The notes under the pieces were generated by a model that worked only from the letters and a program-made list of their open reading frames with translations, ran no database searches and was not told where the DNA came from. A stretch of DNA of 64,000 bases. Origin: Perognathus longimembris pacificus (taxonomy: Eukaryota; Chordata; Mammalia; Rodentia; Heteromyidae). The stretch's first letter is position 1, and each line of letters begins with the position of its first letter. The DNA lies in the NCBI RefSeq assembly GCF_023159225.1, contig NC_063161.1:2092160-2156159 (forward strand). The letters are read 5' to 3'. Position numbers and translations under genes: made by a program. This document shows positions 20,938-32,589 of this stretch, piece after piece.

Positions 20938-22335
20938 AACCCCAAGAAGACGCAATCAAAACCAGGGCAGAAATTAGTGAGACAGAGACCAAAGACACAA
21001 AAGTCACTCAAACAAAAAGTTGCTTCTTCAAAAATGATAAACAAAATTGATAATCCTTTAGCCAGACTGACTAAAATAAAAAGGGAAATGGTTCAAATGG
21101 AGGTAATTGGGGGTGAAAATGGGGGCTCAGAAACAATCACAAGGGAAGTCGAGAAGAGTGTGAGGGAATGTTTTCAAAGTCTTTACTCAGATTGGGAACT
21201 AGGGTAAAAACCGGTTCAAAGACTGAGCCACGATGCTATAAACCATTTATAAAGACCCATAGGAAACAATAAAATTGAAACAATAATAAAGAGCCTCCAA
21301 CAAAGAGAACTTCAAGGTAGGATGAATTCATAGCAGACTTCTCCATGTCCTTTATGAAAGAGCTAACGCAAATGCTTTTTTGGACTTTTCCATGATATAC
21401 AAAGGGAAGGAACCCTACCAAACTCATTCTAGAAGCTAGAAGTCCACTAAACATAGGCAGGGTTACAATATAACTTCGATGAACATAGACATAGAGTTTC
21501 TCAATAAAGTACATGCTGACAGAATTCAGCAAGTAATCAAAAATATTGTACAGCATGATAAGGCTTGTTTCATTCCAGGTGTGGAAAGTTGGTGTACCAT
21601 TAAGGAATCAGTAAATGTAATAAACCACCTACACAGAATCGAAACATAAACTCGCCTGAAAGGATATGGTAAAAGCCTTGGACAAATGTCAACATTCTAT
21701 TATCTTACAAGCTCTGAAGAAACTGGAAATAAGTAGAATTTACCTTAACACAACAAAAACTGTAAATAAGAACCCTATAGTCAATATCAAATTGAATGGG
21801 GAAAACACAAGCCATTTGCTCTAACAGCAGGAACACAATAAGTGTGTCCACTCTCCACTCTTACTCAATGTAGTATTGAAATTTCTAGCCTCAGCAATAA
21901 GACAAGAGAAAGAAATGAGATCTAAATAATAGCACAAGAAGTTGAATCATGTCTATTTACAGATGACACTATCCTATACCAAAACAATCTTAAAGATTTC
22001 ATCTCAAAACACCCCCACTTGAAAAATGCCTTCAGCAACATAGTAGCATACAAAACAATCACTAAAAGAACCACAGTTTTTCTGTACGCCCTCAATGAAC
22101 ACGGTGAGAGGCAGATCATGAAACTAGCAACTCCATTCACAATTTCTGCAAACACAGAGAGACCGAGAGAGAAAGAGAGAGAGAGAGAAATAGAGAGAGA
22201 TACTAGGAGTGAACCTTAATAACAAAGCAATAACTATAAGACCTCGAAGAAATGAATCTATGATGGAAAAACCTCTGAAGGCTGAAAGACTTCCCATGTT
22301 CTTGGATTGATGATTCACAAAATTATTAGCCTGGT
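20938..22335 (+). mobile_element. L1 ORF2 fragment with RT core, sense, decayed
   Basis: Reads in order through the L1 ORF2 linker and reverse transcriptase. Codons at 21036-21098 give a NKIDNPLARLTKIKREM segment. An EN-to-RT region follows with premature stops. The catalytic box at 21956-21970 encodes FTDDT where L1 normally has FADD, keeping both aspartates. Indels and stops break the frame (for example after 21205), so it is a pseudogene. Its right end merges into a GA-rich tract and ends near ATGTTCTTGGATTGATGATT (about 22297). Confidence 0.85.
22159..22202. repeat. (GA)n-rich interruption in the L1 fragment
   Basis: GAGAGACCGAGAGAGAAAGA followed by more GA dinucleotides and GATA, likely expanded from an A-rich part of the L1 sequence. 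Confidence 0.85.
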
Positions 22336-22850
22336 ATCACTGTTTTAATCTTCGCTCAAAATCACCTCTGGGTGACACAATGAGAAGTTCAAGTATATTT
22401 TTCTTTCACAAAGAAAGAGAATAGCAAAGTCGACACACCAGAAGGGCTATTTCCATAATGTCAGAAGAGATGGATCGACCACAGTAAGAGGTAGCTCCTA
22501 TGAAGCCAGCTAGAACAAACGGCAGCCAGACACCTGCTCAGGACAGGCTGCCCCCAAAGGGTGTCACAGCCAGCCAGAGCGAAAGATGCAGCTTCCTGCC
22601 CCGCCTTCAGGCGCCGCCCTCCTCTCCCCGCTCAGACATCTGCTGGCCGAATAACCAGCTTTCCCAAGGGCAAGCTTCTCGCAGGGGGTGCTCAGCAGGG
22701 ACCAGAGCCTCCCTGGGGTGCAGACAGAGGAAGTCCTCCACTCCCTCCACTTCTTCACCTCTTCAAGCTCCGCTTCGTTTATCCTGGCTTCCTGGTGCTT
22801 GGCGACTTCCTTCCTCATTTCCATGTCTTTCTTTAATTCTGTCTAGACCT
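22335..22850. other. Unique sequence, nothing recognised
   Basis: No tandem repeat or named element. A 128-codon plus frame (22500-22886) ends in the adjacent GT repeat and has no recognised domain. Confidence 0.3.
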
Positions 22851-22853
22851 CTT

Positions 22854-22866
22854 TGTGTGTGCGTGC

Positions 22867-22909
<43 letters not shown>

Positions 22910-22911
22910 GG
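22854..22911. repeat. (GT)n(GA)n compound microsatellite
   Basis: GTGTGTGCGTGCGTGTGTGT switching at about 22884 to uninterrupted GA dinucleotides. Confidence 0.96.
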
Positions 22912-22914
22912 AGT

Positions 22915-23005
22915 CTGTCTCTTGGGGCTTGAACTCCGGGCCTGAGCTCTGTCTATGCGCTTCCCACTCAAGGCTAGCTGTACTTTACACACCTCTTGCA
23001 CACTT
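22915..23005 (-). mobile_element. tRNA-type SINE fragment, antisense
   Basis: GGGGCTTGAACTCCGGGCCT followed by GAGCTCTGTC and CACTCAAGGCTAGCTGTACT is the antisense of the right-hand half of the dimeric SINE seen intact at 55.1 and 58.5 kb (compare GCTAGCCTTGAGC there). Partial and diverged. The microsatellite on its left lies where the A-tail would be. Confidence 0.7.
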
Positions 23006-24160
23006 CTCTCCATTTGCCAGGTGAGTGTCAGGAAAGAAGAGTCCCTCCCCTGGCTAGATCCTGTTCCGCGTAGAAGCTTCTGCAGAGTGGACTAGGGCGG
23101 CCAGCAGACGCTGGATGCGGCACGCGTGGCCTCCTCCCTGCGAGTGTCCCGCCCTCCCGCCTGCTGGCCAGAGCCGGAAGCACGGGGAGGACTGCAGGGT
23201 GTTGTAGACTCAGATGCAAGGAGCTGCTGCTCCCAGCTGCTGTTGTGGATGTGGCCACTCAATCGCGCAGGTCACTAGAGATTTGAACTTCCAGGAGCCA
23301 CATTTAACCCAGGGAAAAAAAACATTTCATCCTTGACTTCAATTAGGAAAGATGAAAAAAGCGCATTTTACTTCCAGATTATTCCAGTGAGGCTTTGGGG
23401 AAAATAAAATAATAAACATAAGTAAATTTTAAAAAAACTTAAAAATCAACTAAATAATAATCTAGAGTGTTCTGATGTATTCAGTAATAAAAAAGAGACA
23501 ACATTCAAGATTAATGAGTAGACATCACAGAATTTAAAAAAACATTCAGCCACATGGAAACCGGCCAGCACGTCAGTTATAAGACACCTCGGAAAATCAA
23601 GATGGAGCCTGTGAAAGTGACAAGGAGCCCGGCCCTTCCGCCCCGGCCCCTCACGCGGTGAGCCCCTCCCTGGCTTCCCCTGGGGTCTGGCTGTGCTGGC
23701 AGGACAGGCTCCTGACACCAGACAACTCTCCTCCTGGCGTGTGCTCTCCATGGCTCTCTCCAGGGAAGCCCGGGCCGCGCTGGGAGCCGGCCTGTGGACA
23801 GGCAGCCTCTGCAAGCACGGGGCTAAGACAGCAGCGAGCGGCCGGACCCAGGCCTGCCCGCACCCCGCCCTGCGAAGAAAGCAGTCCTGGAGCAGCAGTG
23901 CAGATCTGTGGGATGACACGGGGACCTAGCCGTCGTTCGCCGCCCTGTGAGCGGCTCACCCGAACCACATCTGACGGGACAAGAAGTGGCGACTGTGGGA
24001 ACAGTGGAATTCGGGGATATTTGTTACACAGCTACCTGTACTTAACACTAATGGGGAAAGCTACACCCGGCTATGTGAACTGAAAGGAGGGTGAGATGGT
24101 TCTATTAAGGGTGTAAAAAGTCAACTTGATTCAAATGGATTGTTAAAGACAAAAACTTAC
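23005..24160. other. Unique sequence, no gene recognised
   Basis: AT-rich between 23280 and 23560, GC-rich between 23630 and 23960. Overlapping frames in the GC-rich part show no recognised domain. Confidence 0.35.
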
Positions 24161-24163
24161 AAA

Positions 24164-24378
24164 ATAAATCCAGGCACCAGCGGCTCACACCTGTAATCAC
24201 ACCTACGCAGAAGGCGGAGATCTGGAGGATCACAGTTTGAGGCCAGCCAAGACAGAAAAGTCCACAAGAATCCATCCCCCAGATGCCAAAACACACACTG
24301 GTCTGGAGGCACAGCTCAAGTAGGGGAGCGCTAGGTGAACACCCAGTGAGCAAGAAGCCCACAATTCAAAGCCAAGTA
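24164..24378 (+). mobile_element. B1-tRNA composite SINE, sense, diverged
   Basis: The left half (24168-24250) follows the Alu/B1 order: CAGCGGCTCACACCTGTAAT, then CTACGCAGAAGGCGGAGATC, GAGGATCACAGTTTGAGGCC. The right half (24295-24370) resembles a tRNA-derived part with GGCACAGCTCAAGTAGGGGA (A-box-like) and CACAATTCAAAGCC (B-box-like). This agrees with an older composite SINE also seen antisense at 35.0 and 39.4 kb. Confidence 0.75.
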
Positions 24379-24379
24379 T

Positions 24380-26460
24380 TGGAAAGAAAAATGTACAGAA
24401 TGCAAATATACATTATACAAACTGCAACAGACTTAATTTATGGTAATGATATACCACTTCTAAACCCATTTACACTTAATAAATACACCTAAAATACATA
24501 AACTGGGGGAATTTAAAACTACAGGAAGAAATCAATATGTATAAAATAGCAATAGCGTGTCTTAACACTCATTTCTTAATTACTCCCCACAAAAAGAGCA
24601 AACATGGGAAATGCGTGGTGCTGCTTCAAGCAGCAGAACGAGAGCCGAGGATTGATCCGGAGCTGGGGGCTCTGGGGCCTGGTTGAGGTGGGGCTCTGGA
24701 GCTGGCAGACCTGTTTGGGGAGGGCTGCCCTCGGCCTCCAGCATGGGGGGCTGATCGAAAGCCATGGGAAGTCCCCTGACCACGACTCTGCCCACAGAAG
24801 TAACCCGTTCATATGACAGAGACCTCGTGTCTGTGTCCCGCCACCCCCTCCCGTCACCCCAGGCTGGCTCCCGCCAGGACTGCGTCCAGGAGCAGCACCG
24901 TGTCTAGAGGTCCGTGCCGACGTTGAAGAACTTACTGACCGGGGCTGAGGAGAGACACGGCAGAGAAAATGATCATTTTAGATAAGACATAGCAAGACCG
25001 TGGAAATATGGAGCAAAATGCGACCGCTTAAGAAGACAAAGGAGGAAGAAGAGAGGGTCCGTTTATGAAGGACCAGAAATGACATTTAATCTGAGTCTGA
25101 AGGACAAAAGCAAAGGAAACTGAGTGCACATGGTTAGGGTAATGAAGACAATCCCAGGGCTTGGGGCCCAGTCAACAGGTGCGTCCGGGGCTATTGGGAA
25201 AGACGGGAGAAAATGATTGGGAGTGCAGGGGTACCGGATCTGGAATTGCATGAGAAAAGCCCGCGCTGTGAAAAACGCTCAATTTTATCTGAGGCTCTGT
25301 CTTAACATCTCCCCACCCCACCCCCAGCTCCTAACTGTGCTATATTATCCTGTAGCAGATTAATATTACATATTTATGTCATCATGAATATGTAAGTCGT
25401 GCTCATGCCTGGAATACCTAACACGCGGGGATGACCTTCCCTGTGATGAACTTCTGTTTGTTTGTTTGCCTCAGGGTTGGTCACAGTCCCCTATGCGCCT
25501 ATCTCTTCATTTTTAATATGTCTATGACTTGTCTATCCCAAAATGACCCCTCAGGGAGGGAGGGAGGGAGACCCCGGGGTCTCCCTCGGAGGGCACTGGG
25601 TGAGCCTCACAGCAGCCTGGGGGCGCCTTTTCCTCGGGTGCGTGCACCTGCGTCTGCGTGCCTCACCTGGGCCAGCCCAGCTCCAGGCGGCTGCCGGACG
25701 ACGCCCAGCTTCACTGTCCACCCTGAAGGCTTCCTTTCCAGCCTCCTCCAGGATGAAGCCCCAAAGCCACGTAGCATGTGGAGATGCTTTGTTGGATGAC
25801 ACATGATCCCTCCAAAGACTGCATCGGGCAAGGGCGATGCTTGCTTCCCCGCCCCCGCCCCCCCGCATGTCAATGGAGGTTAGGCTGAGTATAACGTATG
25901 AGGCTCGAAACATTCCTGGGTTTATCCCCAAAGAAATTTTAAGACATGATTTATTCTCTAGCGTTCAATGTTCCTATAGAGAAATTTGGTACCGTGTAGA
26001 TTCCCTTCAGAAAAAAATGGATGTTCTTCTACATGCACCAACGAGTTTGGAACTGTGATGGACTTGTTTGGCTCTTGCTCATTCGTGGCTCCAAGAGCTC
26101 TGAGCACCCCTCCCCATTACTTATTTAACACACACTTGTCCAAGTTCTACCGCGCAGCCGACAGTTCTGCACTCTGCCCCATCAATGGAACAGGGATCAT
26201 GAATACCAGTTTCTTTCTAGAATAGGAGAAGAAAATAAACGATAAGTAGGTTATAAAGTCATATACAATAGATACTATAATAAATGCAGCACATACACAG
26301 TAAAGGAAACAGCTTTTCAAGCCAAAAGCTAACATGCTTTATAAAAGAAAATGAGAATGGCAGACACAAGGAAGGGGAGACGGCACTGTGTGGTCACCAG
26401 ACGGGGCGCCAGGAGTTGGCGTTCAGTGCAGAGCTGAAGCTCCAACCACCACCACCACCC
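24380..26460. other. Unique sequence, no gene supported
   Basis: Includes a 70-codon frame at 24604-24816 with an unusual acylation-like start (reported as a finding, not called as a gene), a GGGA purine run near 25554 and C-rich runs near 25850. The text from 25020 to 25250 might be a very old interspersed repeat, but I cannot name it. Confidence 0.35.
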
Positions 26461-26462
26461 TG

Positions 26463-26795
26463 TCCCCCATAACAAACAGCACAGACCGGTGGCCTCAGCC
26501 GTGACTGTTTTGCTCACAGTGCTGGAGGCCACAACTCCTCCACCGGGGTGGAACTGCATCCCTGCCCCGACAGTGGCCATGATCTCAGTGTGTGTTCACA
26601 TGGTGGGGACATGTGGAGAACAAGGTCTCTGTTGATCTTCAAGGGTCCTAATCCCACCGAGGGGACCCACCCCCACAAGCCCACCTGGGCTCGATGGCCC
26701 CCAAGGTCCCAGCTCCTGTGCAGCACAGCACACTGAGGGGCAGGGCCTCGATGTGTGATCACACCCAAGGCCTCAGCTCTCGCCCAGCACAGCAC
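26463..26795 (-). mobile_element. MLT1-like (MaLR) LTR, antisense
   Basis: The left end matches the antisense of MLT1-type LTR ends: CCATAACAAACAGCACAGAC, then GTGGCCTCAGC and TTGCTCACAGTGCTGGAGGC (26466-26530). Further right it keeps GTTCACATGGTGGGGACATG and an AATCCCACC phrase (26593-26660), consistent with that family's internal order. No internal retroviral sequence. Confidence 0.65.
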
Positions 26796-26849
26796 ACGGA
26801 AGGGTGGGCTGCAAAGGGTGAGCTGGGGCCAGGGGAGCTTTTGTAATCC

Positions 26850-27425
26850 ATAGCAGGCTCTGAGATGAAAATGTTTCTGGTGTGTGCATTAAGCATCAGG
26901 GAAAGCCAGTATGGATAAAGTTGAAAGATAGTAAGGCAAAGGAATAGAACAGATATGAGACACTGACAGGTCCCAGAGACCAAGGCACCAGAGGCATGGA
27001 GGCTTCTGAGGGAGTGGAGAGCAGGAGCGGGGGCTTGGATTTTTACTATAAGTCAAAAATGTAGGTATCTCAGTGGAAAAGAGGCAATGAATTGTCCTAC
27101 ATTAACAGCATTACCCTCACTGTGAGGTACAGCTAGCCCTACAGGGGGAGGCAAGGTGTAGGAAGTGCAGGGAGACTGTCTAAGAGGCTGCATGATAATA
27201 GTGAAGTGATAACAGAGGAGAAGTGAAATAGCTAAATTATGAATATGCCTCAAAGGAGAACCAGTAAGATTTCCATTTAACTGGATGAGGAGAATGGAGA
27301 AAGGATGATTCTATGTGACTGCAGCAATACGTTTGGCTTGAGCATCGGAAAAGAGCGAGCTGCCATAATTGGGGTAGGGAAAATGTGGGTGGAGTGGAAT
27401 TTTGGGAAATAGTGAGGAGGTAAGT
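26850..27425. other. Possible ancient interspersed repeat, unassigned
   Basis: Phrases such as GGCTTGGATTTTTACTATAA near 27032 and GGAGACTGTCTAAGAGGCTG near 27171, with a purine-rich middle, have the look of a widespread ancient mammalian repeat, but I cannot name the family from sequence alone. Confidence 0.3.
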
Positions 27426-27429
27426 TTTG

Positions 27430-28255
27430 CACATTTTGATTTCCAGATGACAGACGTTTGGAGAACCTGTGAAGTGCTGATGGTTGTGTGCATCCAGGAT
27501 CAGGAAGAACGGACCACTCTGGAAACACCCACGGTCACGCCCACAGCGGCCCACGCCCTCCCCGGCCCTGTCATCCTGGGACTGTGACGCCGTCTGCATC
27601 AGCACCAAACGCAACACAGCCACCAGCAAGGTGACTCGAGGATGCTCCCGCTCCGTCAACGCCTGCACCGCCGCGAGCAACGCCAGCTCCCGCGGTGCTG
27701 CTGCTGCTGCTGCCCCCAGGACAGGCGGGTGGTCTCCCCGTCTGGGCAGCGCATTCCTGCAGACGAGGACGGAGCTCTGGACAGACCTTGTTTCCTTGGA
27801 CTGTGGAAAACTAGCACACGTCTGCCTTCAACCCCGAAAGACGATCACGTTCTCCACTGGAGGGACCGAGACGCGGGAGGGGTCAGCAGGGACTGTGGCA
27901 TGTGTCTAATCCTTCTTTTCAACAACAATAACAAACATACCCACTCCCTAGGAGCACAGAAGAGATATGTGTATCTGAAATGTTGTGATCCCTGGAGTGA
28001 AATGTCGTAGGTAGCTGTTAATTTGGGTCTGTTTACTCAAATGTTAATGCCTGCAGAAAAATCTATGCGACTCCTCACAAGTGTAATGATGTCTACCAGG
28101 AAGGGCGGGAGGGGTGGCGGGCGCGGCTCGGGGTGGAGGGGGTCGGTGTGTGCTGGAGCTGGTGTCCGCCGAGCACCGCCTGATTGACGCAGCCGTGCGG
28201 CCCACCAGGCGGCTCCGAGCCCAGCAGAGCACCAATTAGAGGCGAGAGCCGGTCC
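27430..28255. other. Unique sequence, nothing recognised
   Basis: GC-rich with a short GCTGCTGCTGCTGC run near 27697 that makes a polyalanine stretch in one frame. No recognised gene. Confidence 0.35.
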
Positions 28256-28257
28256 TC

Positions 28258-28480
28258 CAGCCTGGCTGCAGCAATGCGAGTCATCCTCCCAGCTCTATAC
28301 ATTATTGCTATTAATGCGTGGCCCTTAAATATGTGTTCTTAGCGCTCTTGATGAAAGGGGTTAATTATCATGATTATTATGATGTTATTTCATCATCTGA
28401 TTTTGTGGCTCTGCCTGGAGAAACAAAAGCCATTTCCTGCGACGTGGGCACAGAGACCCAATAAAGTCGCCAGTGTGAAC
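28258..28480. promoter_or_regulatory. AT-rich island, candidate conserved enhancer
   Basis: Between GC-rich flanks lies a compact AT-rich stretch with TTATTGCTATTAATGCG near 28301 and GGTTAATTATCATGATTATT near 28360, plus TGATTTTGTGGC. These are homeodomain-type word clusters, and I see no transposon similarity. Function is inferred from composition and motifs only. Confidence 0.3.
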
Positions 28481-28484
28481 AACC

Positions 28485-30845
28485 CAGAACGGAAGGTAAC
28501 AAGTGACCGAGGCCCTGGTAATGACGTCCCCAGAGCACAGTATTGTGGGCAGAACCGGGACCTTTGATCCACATCCCAGCACCGCACAGGGTACAGCAGC
28601 CTTTCATGATTTCTAGAACATTCCAAGGCAGGCCCCTCCCTCCTCATCTCCTGACCCTACCATTCATTGTGGAGGACATTTCAGCTGTTACGTGACTTGG
28701 GCCACGGGCAGAGGAAATGCCCCTTCTTGCTCTGTCTCCCGGTGAACACAGCCTGTCAGTGCTTGTGACAATGGTTGTGGGGAGCCCTCTGCACAGGGCC
28801 CGCTTCCCCCTTCTTGGCCCTGGGGGCCCAGAGCTTCTTGAGGCTGCACTCAAAGCTGTAGAAACTGCAGGCCGCTTCACTAGGCCAACAAACTGCCCGG
28901 GTCTTTCACTGGCACTTGAGCCCAGCCCTGAACCCTCTGACCAGAGTTGCTGCCTCGGCCCATCCAACAAGACTTCCAAGAGGGGCATTTGGAGCCCGCG
29001 GGCCTGGGCCATGGCCTCAGACTCTGCTTGGCACCTGTCTGGGCCCCTCTGGCCGGGTGGTCAGACGCAGAGCGGCTGCCCTGTGCCGAGCGTCAGCCCG
29101 GCAGCTCGCAGGCCATGGGGCTCCAGGGGTTCCTGTCCAAAGGGCATGAGGGAGGGCAGCGCGGGGCTCGCCTCTCAGTGAAGGCCTCAGGCCTTGGATG
29201 GACCCTGCATCAGATTTCCTTTCTGCTGCCTTGGCCCCTTTCTAGCGCGTAGGGTTTCCTGCCTCCCGGCAGGCGGTGGGCAGCTCTGAGCTGGCCCCTG
29301 ACGCATCGCTGTCTCCAGGGTTGTTCTATCCCTGACTAGAAGGCCCATCCTACTCTGAGACTGGAAAGGGTGCGAGCTATTGGGGTCCCACCTGACCCCT
29401 CTCTGTTCTACTGAGCTGGCCACGGCCGTTCACCCCATGTGGATGCTGTGACCTTAGCATAGAGCTGTCCTTGAGAAGCCACCTGCCTCCGCCTTGCGCC
29501 CGGTGCAGGCGGTGCCACGGCCGGCTGCCGAGCCTGGGCCACAGATGGCCGAAGGCCAGTGTGGGAAAGCGGCCTCTCGGGAACCGTGCAGCGGCCGGCG
29601 TCAAACCCAGACGGCTCAGCCCCACCAAGCTCCACCGGCTGCAGCCTCGCTCTGGGGTGGGAATGGGAACAGCGAAGACTGCAGCGGAGCTGTCGCAGGT
29701 CGCTAAGGCTCCTTGTCACAGTGTCCCCTCCGCGGCCCCGAGCTCAGGAGCCTGAAGACAGAAAGTTCCTTGGAAGGGTTCCTGGATAGGAACCCTGGCT
29801 AGCTGGGCAGGTCCGTGGATAGCGAGGAGCTCAGCGGAAGTCCCCCTGACACCTGGCTCGTGGCTGAAGGGCAGCGTCCGCTTCCTCTTCCTACAAGTGG
29901 GCCGGCGGGCGCCTGAGCAGGTGAACGGAGCGCCCACCGCACAAAGGCACGAGGGAGGGGGCATGGCCGCTGCCTGGCGCTCGCGGTCTCGGCCAGGTTC
30001 AGCTCCTCTGTCTTCTGGCCGGGATCTTCTGGAGATGCTGAGAATCTGCTCTGACTGAAGCCCTTCTAGACGGACGCGTGGTGAATTTAAGGTCAAGAGC
30101 ACCTTGCACTGACACAGGCACAGAACCACGTGGGTCAGATTGTCCGGCTCTCTTGCCAGGCCTGAAGTCAATGTGGCGAGGCTGGCGTTCGGAAGGGGTC
30201 TTTACCTTGGCGTGAGAATCCTGATGGCAGCAGGGATGCTCTCGCTTCAGAGACGCGCCTCTCCTACTGGAGCAGAAAGCACCTAGCTGCATAAAGAGGA
30301 GACACCGGTACTTAACCCCTGACTCAGAGAGTACCAGCACAGCACCAGCCTCGCTCGGTGGGGAAGCCTCCGGCAAGGCCACGTGACCCCGCGGACCCCG
30401 CAGGAAGGACCATGATGGCAGGACTCCCAGGGCTCGGCCCGTGGGACAGGTCAGGAGCTCCCGGTTTTGGAGGAAGGTCAGGAGCCCGGGGCTGCCTGTG
30501 AGCCTGCGCTGCGGGACCGAGAATCCCACCATGGGAGCCTTGGGCCTGGAGCAAGGCGGGCCAGGCCCTCGGCACTGCGAGACAGTGCCCGCGCGTCCAC
30601 GCTGAGGCTGAGCCTCAGCTTCCGTGGACAGAGGAAAAAGACAGCGTTTGGCCCGGAGGAAATCTTGGGGGGCTCCAGGAGGGAGGAGGCAGCCGGGAGG
30701 GATCCTGAAGTTCGGAGTGCTCCTTGGGACCTGGAGCTGGGAGCCGTGTTGGGAGGACAAGGGACCTGAGCAGGGCTATTTCCTTCAGCTGCCCTCTCTC
30801 CAGTCTCCACGCATGGCCCCCACCCCGTTCCCCGCGCATGCATTC
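28485..30845. other. Unique GC-rich sequence, no gene supported
   Basis: Long overlapping frames on both strands (up to 253 codons on the minus strand at 29999-30760) show no recognised domain and conflict with one another. I cannot name any repeat in this stretch. Confidence 0.35.
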
Positions 30846-30849
30846 ATCT

Positions 30850-31195
30850 GATTCCCCGTGAACCCATAAGGAGAGATAGTGGCAATTAATATTTTTATGC
30901 AAATGTTTTGTGCCTCAGGGCGTACCCTTGCTGTGATTTATGAACAATGATTAAAAATAACTCATTTAGTATAATCTAACATGGACAAATATGTGGAGAC
31001 AAGATTAAATTAAATTTCTTCCCTCTGGAAAAAGAACTTTGAAGGTCAGCACCCTCCTGGAAATCGAAGTGGTTTCCTCCACTGCTCTTCTGGTTCAGGG
31101 CTCCGAAATGGAATTCTAAAAGGAAAGGAAGTCACATTTAATATGTCGTCCTGAAATTAAGTCCTGCTTCCGGCTTATTTTCAGTCACCTTTCCG
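30850..31195. promoter_or_regulatory. AT-rich island with POU and SOX words, candidate enhancer
   Basis: Contains GGCAATTAATATTTTTATGC running into a perfect octamer ATGCAAAT (30897-30904), then AACAATG (SOX-type) at 30943-30949 followed by ATTAAAAATAA, and GTAATATGT-like AT cores. No transposon similarity recognised. Octamer-SOX spacing is about 40 bp, too long for a composite POU-SOX site. Confidence 0.35.
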
Positions 31196-32320
31196 TGACG
31201 CGGGATGAGTTTCCACTCCGCTCAGAGTCGAAGCTGAGAGTGCAGACGAGCTGGGGAGTTCACTTAGCGCGATGGTCACTCAGCCGCGTCTCCTCCCAGG
31301 AAGGGCCCTTCCTCCGCCGCGTCGCAGGTCAGCACGCCCTCAGGCTTCTCCCGGGTGCAAGCCGCCGCAGGTGCGGGCCAGGAGGCCCACGTGGGGCTCC
31401 CCAGAGCTGCACCCGCACGGGGTGGGAGGCAGCCTGTGCCGAGGACACGGCCCTGGGCAGGAAGCGGACTCCGCCTCCTGGGGAAACGCCATCCTCTGCT
31501 CCAGCCTCGGTCTTCGGGAGTCTTCCCACCAACGTGGGACGCCCACAGAGCGGCCCGCGTCAGCGGGGGACACGTCCTGACCCGGCAGCCGTGTCCGCGT
31601 GCCTGTCCATTCCGTCTGTAGCGTCCGCGGGGGACACGGGGCCTCCTGCCCAGGCCCGTGGTCTCCTGGGTCTGAGGCTCTTGCCTTTGGGAGTTCCCGG
31701 CCTCGTCTCGTCTCATGATCCTCTGGGTGGGTCTTCATTCTGGAGAACACGGACTATGTATGCCGAGAGTCCTGGACAGGGGACACGGGTGACCTGCCTT
31801 CTTCCTGTTGGAGCACCATGGCCGGAGGCCCAGCGGCCGCCACAGCCCAGGCTCCGCGCCGGGGTCAGGCTTCCTGCTTCCTGGCTGGGGCACCAGGGGA
31901 GAAGAGAATGGTTTACTCGTCAGGAGACTTCTCCATGCTGCCCTCAGGCCGATCCTCTATTATTATACCTACTTAGTAACTCCCAAAACTTTCTATTCAC
32001 ATAAAAGAATGAAAATTGGTTCCATCAAAGTGTAATTTTTGAACAACTAACAGTGTAGCAAATGACTACCCAGAAGCCGGGGTGAGGACAGGGAGAGGTG
32101 GCAGAGGGCTGGAGAGAGGACGCGTGGCCAGTGCAGTCATGGCGTTCAACGTCTGCTTGGAAAATGGAGCAGGGCAAGCAGGGGAAGGGCGGACTGGGAG
32201 AGACGGGAGGGGAGGATGGAAGAGGAGACATCGACCGAGAGCATTGTGCTCACGAACCGACATGGTATGTGGAACCCCTGCAGGACCACCATTGGAGGAT
32301 GATTTTTTTAAAAAAGAATA
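31195..32320. other. CpG-rich then mixed unique sequence
   Basis: 31195-31690 is CpG-rich with overlapping frames. 31695-32320 is mixed, with no recognised gene or repeat. A plus frame of 269 codons (31195-32004) starts at the CpG-rich part but shows no domain. Confidence 0.35.
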
Positions 32321-32324
32321 ATAT

Positions 32325-32585
32325 ACTTCATTGAATGTTTATCCACACCACAATGCATGCATTCACTCCTGTACCATTCATTCATCCATTAATATATATT
32401 AACTCATACATGTATCAACCAGTACATTTATTCACCCATGACCGCATTCATTCTTTCATCCGTTGAGGTCGGCCTTTTTAACCAACACTTCCTGAGTGCC
32501 TCTTCGTCCCCCTTGTCCTTGTAGGCCTGGGGGCAGCTGCAAGCCACACAGACAAGGACATCGCCCTCACCGCGCCGCATTATCA
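32325..32585 (-). mobile_element. L2-like 3' end, antisense, with CATT-rich expansion
   Basis: Degenerate CATTCATT words (32360-32465) lead into GAGGTCGGCCTTTTTAACCA and CACTTCCTGAGTGCCTC, and then GTCCTTGTAGGCCTGGGGGC. This resembles the antisense order of the L2-type 3' end (ATTCATTCAACAAA, then the GAGCACCTACT segment, then the CTAGGYGCTGGGG segment). Very decayed. Confidence 0.45.
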
Positions 32586-32589
32586 CCGA

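Noticed and set aside
24164..24378. tRNA gene (A-box and B-box-like words)
   Set aside because: The boxes belong to a SINE with B1-type left half. No complete cloverleaf can be formed.
29999..30760. 253-codon minus frame
   Set aside because: Overlapped by other frames in GC-rich unique DNA, with no domain, no homology recognised and no supporting promoter or splice pattern.
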